Shown here one piece after another: positions 10,754-19,128 of a DNA stretch of 64,000 nucleotides (its first letter is position 1; each line of letters opens with the position of its first letter). Source of the DNA: Symbiodinium natans (taxonomy: Eukaryota; Sar; Dinophyceae; Suessiales; Symbiodiniaceae). Location: positions 438,301-502,300 of the forward strand of contig CAJNDS010002193.1 in assembly GCA_905221605.1 (NCBI GenBank). Direction: 5' to 3'. A model generated the notes under the pieces. That model made no database searches and was not told the DNA's origin. It saw only the letters and a program-made list of their open reading frames with translations. The position numbers and the translations under genes are program-made.

Positions 10754-11261
10754 GACACCAGAGAGTCTTGAACGGAAGAGCTGCTTTGGGCCCACCTGCC
10801 TCGAGGTTGGTCTGCAAGATTTGTTGTCTATATTCCCCTTGGGTTTTTTTCATTTTTTGTTCATTTTTAAAAACCCAAGAGGATATTAAAAAGACATATG
10901 TTCATGAATGTTCTAAGGGGAGTATAGTGTTGTGTTTTGTTTTTGCTTGTGTGGGGAGGTTTGCGGCTGCATACTGTAGGGTTTGGGGTTCAGGGTTCGT
11001 TTCGTTTCAGGGGGTTTAGGTTTTAGGTTTTAGGGTTTAGGGTTTAGGGTTTAGGGTTTAGGGTGAATCCGACACCTTCGTGGAGTCCTAAGTATACGGG
11101 GCTCGCCCGTATTTGGGGATCTGTTTGCGGGCCATCCCAAATCATCGAAGCCGAGCTACATTAATCCCCCTAAACGCTAGCCCCTAAGCTACCCTAATCC
11201 CCCTAATCAAACCCTAACCCCTATAACCCTAAACCCTAAACCCAAAACCTTGCGCACAGCG

Positions 11262-11312
11262 TACGCATGCGGGAGGGCATGCGCACGCTATGTGCGCAGA
11301 TGGCCCGCATGT
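11262..11312 (+). CDS. Weak candidate exon inside a palindrome
   Basis: One frame reads VRMREGMRTLCAQMARM and then a stop, helical in character and GC-rich. The DNA is also an imperfect palindrome (TGCGCACAGCGTACGCATGC against GCATGCGCACGCTATGTGCG), so it could be a hairpin element rather than an exon. Confidence 0.2.
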
Positions 11313-11490
11313 AAACCCTACTGGAAACCCTGAACCCAAAGACCTTCAACGATCCGAGGCCGAAACTTTCGGACCCATCTCTCTCTGCTCTCCACAAGAA
11401 AAGGGTTAGGGTTTAGGGTTTAGGGTTTAGGGTGGAGGGTTTAGGGTTAAGAGCTTCGGCCAGGGACCTACTAACTGACACTCTAAACGG

Positions 11491-11599
11491 ACCCGGGGTA
11501 GGCCCCTTATTCCCTTTTGTTGTTAAGGGTTTAGGTTCCCTTAGTTTTCCCTTGTAAACCAAAAAGGACACCCTGTTTATTCCGAGGCCCTCCTGGGTC
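11491..11599. mobile_element. MITE-like inverted-repeat element, family A, copy 3
   Basis: It shares the 'ggccccttattccctttt' and 'aaaaaggacaccc' arms with the elements at 1166 and 1447. A perfect CCCTAAA array (11600-11690) starts at its right edge. Confidence 0.55.
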
Positions 11600-11720
11600 A
11601 CCCTAAACCCTAAACCCTAAACCCTAAACCCTAAACCCTAAACCCTAAACCCTAAACCCTAAACCCTAAACCCTAAACCCTCAACCCTAAGCCCTAAACC
11701 CAACCCTAAACCCTAAACCA
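11600..11720. repeat. (CCCTAAA)n array
   Basis: About 16 units lead up to the candidate exon at 11722. Further degenerate units lie at 11788-11930 after it. Confidence 0.95.
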
Positions 11721-11721
11721 A

Positions 11722-11787
11722 AAGAAGCTTCCCGAGGCCGCCAAAGCGGACCTCGCTGCGCAACTCAAAGCGGCCAGGGAGGAGGCC
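11722..11787 (+). CDS. Candidate coiled-coil micro-exon
   Basis: The frame gives KKLPEAAKADLAAQLKAARE, about 22 codons, Ala/Lys/Glu-rich and helical. CCCTAAA repeats lie on both sides, and no clear AG acceptor is seen beyond AAAAG, so the borders are uncertain. Confidence 0.35.
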
Positions 11788-11930
11788 CTAAACCCTAAAC
11801 CCTAAATCCTAAACCTAAACCGCAAACCCAAACCCTAAACCCTAAACCCTAACCCTAAACCCCAAACCCTCAACCCCCGACCCTCAACCCCTAAACCCTA
11901 AACCCTAAACCCTAAACCCTACACCCCAAG

Positions 11931-12902
11931 TGTATAGGGTTTACAAAATTTCCAGGGGTTACAAGGCCTCTAGGGATTACAGGGTTCACAGGGTTTAGTT
12001 AGTAAACAAACACACCCGAGGGCCCAGCTAGTGTCAATTGCCAAGCCCCTTTGACCTCTTCAAAAGGGTAAGAGCAACGGCTATGCTGAATATTTCATGT
12101 TAGGTTCAATGTTGCACCCGGTCTAGTACGCGCCCCCTGAATAAAGTCAGATTGGCTGGCACATTCAGGACACATGGACGGTTTGGGGATGCAGAGTGGG
12201 GTCCGCAATTAAGGCAAATCGTCCGGGAGTCGGAAAGCAATTGCGCGCGTGCGCCTTTGCAATCAGTTGCCCCTTCTGAAATAAAACCCGTGGACCGTTT
12301 TAACAGGGCCAAAACCAGCTTGGGGGGAGGGGGGGGGGTTTAGGGTTTCGGGTTTAGGGTTTAGGGTGTAAGCCAATGCAAATGCGACATCCTTCTAAGT
12401 CCGAAACCGGAAGCCCAAGAAATCCTGCAACCTAGACACCCTCAATCTTGAACCTTCAACCCGAATGCCTAGATCCTAAGCCCCTGCCACCGAAGTCTTG
12501 GAAGTTGAGCTAGTTCGCAGTTCCTGAAAGTCGCCCTAACCCTAACCCTAAATCCCCAGCCCCATGTAGGATAAGGGCAAGTGAGAATATACAGAACCCA
12601 CCGTCGGAACCCCAAAATCAGGCTATGACCGTGTAACACCTTGGAATCAAGTCCGGGTTTTCTAGAGCCTTTGGTGTCCACTCCTTTCCCCCGAATATTT
12701 GCATTGCAGGGGCGAATGGCAAGCGATGCGAGAGCGCATGTAATTCACACGCACAGGGTTAGTAAGGGAGCTGTAGTGCGTGCAATACGCCCGCGAATTA
12801 GAAAAGAAAACTACACGGGCAAAACGAACAAAGCCCCCCCCCCCCCCGCCCCCCGCAGGTCCCCAACTCTCAATCCCCCCAAACATCCCTAAACCCCATA
12901 AG
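11931..12902. other. Mostly noncoding, gene not recognised
   Basis: GGGTTTACA-type degenerate repeats lie at 11935-12000. A short open + strand stretch (12152-12343) holds no recognisable domain. A C-run lies at 12836-12855. I see no supported gene. Confidence 0.6.
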
Positions 12903-13000
12903 CCCCAAACCCTAAACCCCAAACCCTAAACCCCAAACCCTAAACCCCAAACCCTAAACCCCAAACCCTAAGCCCCAAACCCTAAACCTTAAACCCTAAC
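12903..13000. repeat. Alternating CCCTAAA / CCCCAAA array
   Basis: It is a regular higher-order repeat of CCCCAAA followed by CCCTAAA, i.e. a 14-base unit, about six copies. It precedes the exon-like island at 13005. Confidence 0.9.
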
Positions 13001-13004
13001 ACAG

Positions 13005-13055
13005 AGCAGGCGGCCTCGAATCTCAAGGCAAAGCTTTCTGGCGGGGAGGCGCCTG
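13005..13055 (+). CDS. Candidate coiled-coil micro-exon
   Basis: After ACACAG the frame gives (E)QAASNLKAKLSGGEA. It is short, but similar in style to the other islands. A (TC)n microsatellite follows at 13091-13123. Confidence 0.35.
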
Positions 13056-13088
13056 GCTGCAAACACTTCACTGGGCTTTTGCCTTTGG

Positions 13089-13126
<38 letters not shown>

Positions 13127-13336
13127 GTCATGTTTTACTGTGTCTTGTTCATGCATTATCTTTGTATATATAGATATGTTATGTGTGTGTTTGTATATAT
13201 ATATATATATATTATATTTGTTCATTTCAATTTCTGATTTGTTCATCTTTTTTTCGGGGGGGAGGGGGGGCAGTGCATGCGGTCGACATTTTTTTCTTGG
13301 GGCGGGGGGGGGGGCTTCGGAAATTGAAATTCCTCT

Positions 13337-13538
13337 GCTTGGGATGTTCCCTATTCTTCCAACAGTACTTATGTAACAGGGATTCTAGTACCCCCCGCCC
13401 CCCCCCCCCCTCTATTTGACTGTTCGTATAAGGGGGAATATCCCCACCCTAAACAGTAAGCCCTACACCCTAAGCCCTAAACCCTAGCCCTAAGCCCTAA
13501 ACCCTAAACCCTAAACTATATGGGGAAACATCCCAAGG
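13337..13538. mobile_element. MITE-like inverted-repeat element, family F, copy 1
   Basis: The left end GCTTGGGATGTTCCC and right end GGGGAAACATCCCAAGG are inverted. CCCTAAA units have been inserted or expanded inside. Related copies lie at 14081-14163, 26541-26647, 31384-31487 and 35901-36055. Confidence 0.6.
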
Positions 13539-13569
13539 TCAGGGGTTCATTCCCAATCCTCGGCGCCAG

Positions 13570-13638
13570 GCAGCTGAGCGCCTCCAAAGGAAGGTTGCCG
13601 AGCTCGAAGCCTCCAACGACGAGCTTCAGGCGAGGTTA
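13570..13638 (+). CDS. Candidate coiled-coil micro-exon
   Basis: After GCGCCAG the frame gives AAERLQRKVAELEASNDELQ and then AR, a near-ideal coiled coil with leucines at heptad spacing. It follows the family-F element, and CCCTAAA repeats start shortly after (13650). Confidence 0.5.
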
Positions 13639-13842
13639 TAGCCTTACCCCTAAACCCTAAACCCTAAACCCTAAACCCTAAACCCTAAACCCTAAACCCT
13701 AAACCCTTTAGGGGTGCAGGGTTGTTAGGGTCCATGGTTTTCAAGGCATTGAGACGTTTTGGGTCGACTCTTTGGCTGGGTCTTCGGTCTTTTCCCACTT
13801 GTGAAGAAATCTTTATGAACCTCAAAAACCCTAAGTATTCCC

Positions 13843-13920
13843 TCAGGGTTCAGGGTTTAGGGTTCAGGGTTTAGGGTTTAGGGTTTAGGGTTTAGGGTTT
13901 AGGGTTTGGGGTCTAGGGTC
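13843..13920. repeat. (TTTAGGG)n array
   Basis: About ten units. A family-G element begins just after it at 13932. Confidence 0.9.
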
Positions 13921-13931
13921 TAGGGTTAGTG

Positions 13932-13990
13932 GTATAGGGGTCAGAAGAATTACTAATAGTATTCCCTTAGGGCCCTATATTTATGGTATA
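13932..13990. mobile_element. Short repeat element, family G, copy 1
   Basis: It starts TAGGGGTCAGAAGAATTACT and continues with a CCTTAGGGCCC-like block. The same start occurs at 17425, 28822 and 34351. The copy at 34351 begins directly after an ankyrin stop codon. Confidence 0.45.
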
Positions 13991-14080
13991 ATAGCACCCC
14001 CCCCCCCCCCAAAAAAAAGAAAAAAGGCTTGTTGCTAAGGCCCCTTAAAGTATGCCCCAAAGCCCATTGAAAGCCCCAAA

Positions 14081-14163
14081 GCTTGGGATGTTCCCCCTTA
14101 TACCAACAGCCCTTAATAGGGATTAGACTACCCCCTCTTAGCATAAGGGAGAAGATCCCAAGC
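14081..14163. mobile_element. MITE-like inverted-repeat element, family F, copy 2
   Basis: The ends GCTTGGGATGTTCCCCC and GAAGATCCCAAGC are inverted. It is the shortest copy of the family. Confidence 0.6.
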
Positions 14164-14207
14164 TAAAAGCGCCAAGCGCTTTTTTGAGTTCCTAAGCTAC
14201 TACTCAG

Positions 14208-14573
14208 TTTAGGGTTTAGGGTTTAGGGTTTAGGGTTTAGGGTTTAGGGTTTAGGGTTTAGGCCCTAAACATCCTCTAAGCTCCATTTGCAGTCCAAAGA
14301 GTTGTTCAGGGCCCCCTGAATTTCGACATCCTTTTGCATTCCCTTCAAACAGGTTGGGCGTTAAACCCCCAAATCCGTGCTTTGCTATAGCCACCGCAGC
14401 ATCCAAGGTCTGCCCAAGTCACTGCATGCCCTAAGCCCTAAACCCTACACTGTTACAAAGGGAGACGCATGAGGGATGACAACAGTCCCAGACAGGTTTA
14501 GGGTTTGGGTTTAGGGTTTAGGGTTTAGGGTTTAGGGTTTAGGGTTTAGGGTTTAGGGTTTAGGGTTTAGGGT
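14208..14573. repeat. Two (TTTAGGG)n arrays with unique spacer
   Basis: Perfect arrays lie at 14208-14262 and 14510-14573. I see no gene in the spacer. Confidence 0.9.
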
Positions 14574-14829
14574 GCACACCATCCAGCATCAGAAACAATT
14601 GGGAGGCAGTTGTTCAGAGTAGTTGCCTGTGGCAAAAGCCCTAAACACGTGAACCCTGAAGTCCTAAACACCAAACTCTGAAAGGGCCCTGTCATCCATT
14701 AGAACCCCAACTACCCCTGTATCTTATATAGCCTCATTACCCTGAACCTTAAACCCCAAACCCCAAACCCTAAACCCTAAACCTTGATCCCTGAACCCTA
14801 AACCGGAAGCCCTAAGTCCTAAACAAACC

Positions 14830-14860
<31 letters not shown>

Positions 14861-14871
14861 AAAAAAGCTAG

Positions 14872-14920
14872 GCCGGCAAGACCGATGTGGAGAGCCAGCT
14901 GAAATCCCGGGAGGAGGTGC
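14872..14920 (+). CDS. Candidate coiled-coil micro-exon
   Basis: After a poly-C/poly-A run and AGCTAG the frame gives AGKTDVESQLKSREEV, heptad-like. A TTTAGGG array follows at about 14960. Confidence 0.4.
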
Positions 14921-15033
14921 CTAAAAGCAAAAGGAGAGAGCCCCGCCAGTTTGGGGCTTGGGGTTTAGGGTTTAGGGTTTAGGGTTATCGAACCATGTCG
15001 GGATTGCTTCTTGATTGCTTCTGGTTCCAATGG

Positions 15034-15142
15034 TTACCTTGGGGACCAAATGAACCCTCCAGGGTTTACCGTTCATAGGCCTTAATAGAAATTATAGTAG
15101 TGCAGGGTACCTAACCCAATTTTAGAGCTCATCTGGTCCCCA
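15034..15142. mobile_element. Introner, family B, decayed copy
   Basis: The ends CCTTGGGGACCAAATGAACC and GCTCATCTGGTCCCCAA match the introners inside the ankyrin gene at 32618. No flanking target duplication is visible, so the copy is old or was inserted in noncoding DNA. Confidence 0.65.
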
Positions 15143-15317
15143 AACTCTAAACCCCAAACCCCAAACCCTAAACCCTAAACCCTAAACCCTAAACCCTAAA
15201 CCCTAAACCCTAACCTGTACCCTATGTTTCTGTATGGGTTGCGAGGGTCGAAGCTATGAATGCCCGAACGTCCTAGAAGCCATGCCCATGCCAAGATCCC
15301 CCGCGGTAAGTCCCTGC

Positions 15318-15685
15318 ACCTCTAGGGCTTATAGAGTTTAGGGTTTAGGGGTTAGGGTTTATAGGGTCTATAGGGTTTATAGGGTTTATAGGGTTTATAG
15401 GGTTTATAGGGTTTATAGGGTTTATAGGGTTTATAGGGTTTATAGGGTTTATCGGGTTTATAGGGTTTATAGGGTTTATAGGGTTTATAGGGTTTATAGG
15501 GTTTATAGGGTTTATAGGGTCTATAGGGTTTATAGGGTTTATAGGGTTTATAGGGTTTAGGGTTTATAGGGTTTATAGGGTTTATAGGGTTTATAATTAG
15601 GGTTTATAGGGTTTATAGGGTTTATAGGGTTTATAGGGTTTATAGGGTTTATAGGGTTTATAGGGTTTATAGGGTTTATAGGGTG
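15318..15685. repeat. 9-bp minisatellite (TTTATAGGG)n
   Basis: About 38 units of GGGTTTATA with rare TCTATAGGG variants. It reads as the telomeric unit with a TA insertion. On the minus strand it translates as repeated Asn-Pro-Ile, which is an artefact. Small patches of the same unit lie at 5130-5165, 9616-9710 and, inverted, 22255-22345. Confidence 0.95.
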
Positions 15686-15746
15686 CCTGGAGATGAGTAG
15701 GCAACCTGGAACATCCTTGAACCTTTTTGCGTCATGCGTGTGCGAG

Positions 15747-15793
15747 GCTCTTGAGGGACTGCAGAGCCGCCTCGCAGACATGGAGGCCCAGAG
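15747..15793 (+). CDS. Candidate coiled-coil micro-exon
   Basis: After GTGCGAG the frame gives ALEGLQSRLADMEAQ, an amphipathic helix. The TTTATAGGG minisatellite lies upstream. Confidence 0.45.
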
Positions 15794-16647
15794 CTTCTGT
15801 CTGTGCGATTTTTGGTTTGTGGCCATTGTTTGTGCTTATTGAAAGTTTATTGTTTTTGGTGGTGGTTCTTGTTTGGGGTTGTGGGTGTGGTCGCGCGCAG
15901 GCGCGGGCGCGGAGGCGCGGAGGCGCGGGCACGAGCATGGGCGGGCGTGGCATGGGCGTGCGTTTGTGCGTGTGCGCGTGCACGTCTGCGTCTCTGCGTG
16001 GCTGTGGGGGTGGGGGACAAGCTCACCACCATCACACAGCCTCTCGACCACATCCATTCCCGACCAAACCCTTGCTGCCAGGATGGGCAATTAGGCCTTA
16101 TAATCCCCATATATAAAGGGCCTTTTAAGGGATCACAGGGTATAATAGCCTTTAATAGCCCATCCTGGTACACCACAGTCTGGACCCGCGCGCTGCACGC
16201 CGACGCCCAAACAACCCACCACGTTGAAAGACCACCGCACTCACAAATTGTTAAATGGCAGAACATGGCAGAACAAAGCAAGCAAAGTGTCAGCACCACA
16301 GCATGGCATGAGGTTGCGTACGTAACCGCAGCATAAGGCGGCGAAAGCTGAGCCACGGATTAAGCACGCAATCATGGCATGTTTGCACGGCATGCAACGG
16401 CGGAGCATAGCACAACACGGCATGATGTTATACATAAGCACAGACACAACATAAACACCTAGGCATCGGATGCCCCGAAAGCAGAGCGAACCACGAAGGC
16501 ACAACGAAAGCCCATCATTAGCACCCTTGCCATTCGCGTGATCATAGCATCACGGCATTAATTATGGTCGTCATCATCGTCATCATCATCAGCTTCATCT
16601 GAGCAGATTTTCTATTTATGTAAATCGAGCGAGAGACAGAGAGAGAC

Positions 16648-16697
<50 letters not shown>

Positions 16698-17117
16698 GGA
16701 AAGAGGGAGGCGAACACAATATCTCAATTTTTAGTGTCACGACACCTGATCAGCAAGAGGGTCGTCACTTTCGATGTAAAATCGTCCCAAATTTTCGTCC
16801 AAGACCCACGTGACATACAGTACATGAAATCGGGGGAGACTGAGGAAGGCAATTGTAGCAGACGGAGCTTGGGGTGTAGAAGAGTGTAGAATGTTTAGCG
16901 GTTGGGGCCCCGGGCAGCTTCTTCACGGGAAAACAGCAACATGCTGGAAGCACATTGTACATCCAGGCTGAACCAGGACGTAATTCTGGCGTCCAACACC
17001 CCAAGCTTTGCTCGCAACGAACTTACACCTCCCATTGTTACACCCCTCTGGCTCCTTATGATGTACCCAAAGGCCTACGATCCCCTAGTGCTCCTTGCTT
17101 GTTTTTGCGTGCGGACG
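15794..17117. other. No supported gene: GC-rich, hairpin and GA-repeat sequence
   Basis: A GC-rich segment (15890-16020) is open on both strands but low in complexity. An inverted-repeat element lies at 16078-16176. A (GA)n microsatellite lies at 16630-16697. The overlapping ORFs on both strands carry no recognisable domain. Confidence 0.6.
16078..16176. mobile_element. MITE-like inverted-repeat element, family H
   Basis: The ends CCAGGATGGGCAATTA and TAATAGCCCATCCTGG are inverted repeats around an AT-rich core with CCTTATAATCCCC. Confidence 0.65.
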
Positions 17118-17426
17118 ATGTCGGCGGCCGACGCGATTGGAGGCTCTCCGTCAGCCGATTCGGACGTCCTTCAAAAAGAAGAGGGGACAGCGACCGGCTC
17201 TGCTAATGATTGCTCGGATGGTGACCCGGCCATCTCGGCCGATTCCGACGTCCTTCACTACCAAGTGGCGAGAGCCGCAGGTTCTGCTAATGGCTCGGAT
17301 GTATCGCATGAATTCTCAGATGACGACGACCCAATGCAGGTCCACTCAAAGGAAGAGCCTGGGCTATTGTTAAGGAGCTTGATTGAAATGGCCACAATAA
17401 GGAAACCCTACTGCTCACTAACGTAG
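17118..17426 (+). CDS. Hypothetical acidic protein or first exon
   Basis: An ATG at 17118 opens 102 codons. The protein is Ser/Asp-rich with two related blocks, SADSDVLQKEEGTATGSAN and SADSDVLHYQVARAAGSAN, an acidic run DDDDP, and no known domain. The internal duplication and non-repetitive composition suggest real coding sequence. The reading frame ends inside a family-G repeat element (17425), so the true exon may end a little earlier. Function unknown. Confidence 0.35.
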   Translation: MSAADAIGGSPSADSDVLQKEEGTATGSANDCSDGDPAISADSDVLHYQVARAAGSANGSDVSHEFSDDDDPMQVHSKEEPGLLLRSLIEMATIRKPYCSLT

Positions 17427-17490
17427 GGGTCGGAATAAATACTAGCAAATATTTCCTTATGGTCCCCTTATAATGATGCCATAATAACCC
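17425..17490. mobile_element. Short repeat element, family G, copy 2
   Basis: It starts TAGGGGTCGGAATAAATACT, followed by CCTTATGGTCCCC and an ATAATGATGCCATAATA block like the copy at 34351. Confidence 0.45.
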
Positions 17491-17641
17491 TCAAAACCCT
17501 GTTCAAATTATTCAGGCCTCTATATTATACACCATGCCACGGAGCCCTCGGTCCCTAAGCTTTGGAATGGTAGCTTAATTTCGCTTCCCTGAGGATCCAT
17601 GCTGCGTGCAGAGTAAAGAAATCCTTGGGCCTAAAAGGGGT

Positions 17642-17832
17642 GGTTTAGGGTTTAGGGTTTAGGGTTTAGGGTTTAGGGTTTAGGGTTTAGGGTTCCTGCT
17701 TAGTAGCTTGAGGGGCCCAAGCCTATACTACGTAGGTTCATGGATCCTTTGGGCTCGAAGCCCTAAACCCCAAACCCTAAACCCTAAACCCTAAACCCTA
17801 AACCCTAAACCCTAAACCCTAAACCCTACACC
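17642..17832. repeat. Opposed TTTAGGG and CCCTAAA arrays
   Basis: TTTAGGG (17642-17694) and CCCTAAA (17763-17832) are separated by 70 bases and would form a hairpin. A weak exon-like island (17848-17905, ECAAQVLATMQPTM) follows. Confidence 0.85.
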
Positions 17833-17977
17833 CCGCTGGCAACCTAGGAGTGTGCGGCCCAAGTCCTCGCTACCATGCAGCCGACCATGCCGGGCGTCAT
17901 CCGGGCCGTGCCTTACTGTTGCTTAGTAGGGACTGAGGGAATGGTATCCCTAAACCCCAAACCCTAAACCCTAAACC

Positions 17978-18073
17978 CTATATCCCCCTTTAACATACCC
18001 TTTAAAGGATTGTATAGGGCACCACCTATATCCCCCTTTAATATACCCTTTAAAGGATTCTATAGGGCACCAC
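17978..18073. repeat. Tandem duplication, 48-bp unit
   Basis: Two copies of a 48-base unit (CTATATCCCCC... to ...GGGCACCAC) abut at 18025/18026 and differ at three or four bases. Confidence 0.85.
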
Positions 18074-18209
18074 CCTCATTCCCCCAATTCCCTACGAACC
18101 GACGGCAAGGTGCGCGCTGGACGTGCGCTGCGGTGCTTCGGTCGCGCTTTCCGAGGGCACAGAGGTGTTCGGAGTAGGGTTCGAAGAATCTTGCCTGCAG
18201 ATCTGTTTG

Positions 18210-18302
18210 GGGTTTAGGGTTTGTTTGGGGTTTAGGGTTTAGGGTTTAGGGTTTAGGGTTTAGGGTTTAGGGTTTAGGGTTTAGGGTTTAGGGTTTAGGG
18301 AT
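18210..18302. repeat. (TTTAGGG)n array
   Basis: About 12 units. The sequence GAAGAATCTTGCCTGCAGA lies on both sides of the array (about 18184 and 18310), as if the array was inserted with duplication of its target. Confidence 0.9.
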
Positions 18303-19128
18303 TAGGGATAGAAGAATCTTGCCTGCAGAGTGGCATGTCCAGGAATCATTTTTGTCATTTTTCCCGTGGTTTGCCTTTGTCATTTTTCTGCCATGGTAAA
18401 GTCATTTTTTGGCTACCATCTCTTGCCATGTCTTCTCTTATTCTTCTTTCTGGTTAGTGCTTTTTGCCTTGACGTCTTGCTGTCACCCATTCTTGTGCCT
18501 GTTGTTCGATTGCTGTCTGCTATTCAGCTCTTTGAAGCTTCCACGCTTCCTGAACTGGGGGCTGTCTCTTGGCCGGATGAAGTATACAGGCGCCAATACG
18601 ATGCCTCCCCCCCTCCGCCACACCCAGCCCCCCCGCCGCGCTCCGCGCTCCCACCACTCCGGAAATTGCACAAATGCGCGACGGACAAACCCAGTGCACC
18701 CAACTCGGGGGTTTTGGCTACCCGTCAAGTTCAAGCCCAACAAAGAACAGAAGAAGCCCCGGCACAGATAAGACAAACAAACGACAAGAATAGCAAAGCA
18801 CATGACAAAAAACATGACAAACAAATAATCACAAATCGCCACGAAATGACAAGAATACGATGACGAAATAGATCATCTCTTATTTCCAAGATCTAAAGGC
18901 CCAGGATTCTTATAAGAGTAGGGCTTGAGGGACTTCGGGGTCCCTGTATGGCGTCCCTTACTGGCCTCTATTGGTGATCTGAGGTACCCAATGCCTTTCT
19001 CGAGCTAGTAATTGGTACAGGAAGGGCGAGAAAAAAATCGGTGGCCCTCAGACTTCACACCCTAAACCCTGAACCCGAAACCCTAAAGCCGGGGACCCGA
19101 AACCCTCTCGAGGCCCTTGGCTCGCCAG

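Noticed and set aside
15557-15826. Minus-strand ORF of repeated Asn-Pro-Ile
   Set aside because: It is a translation of the TTTATAGGG minisatellite.
15727-16356. Long overlapping ORFs on both strands
   Set aside because: GC-rich simple sequence open in several frames, running into an inverted-repeat element; no recognisable protein.
18330-18863. 177-codon ORF with hydrophobic N-terminus and Lys/Gln-rich end
   Set aside because: The open frame overlaps an equally long minus-strand ORF, both are low in complexity, and no domain or splice context supports either.
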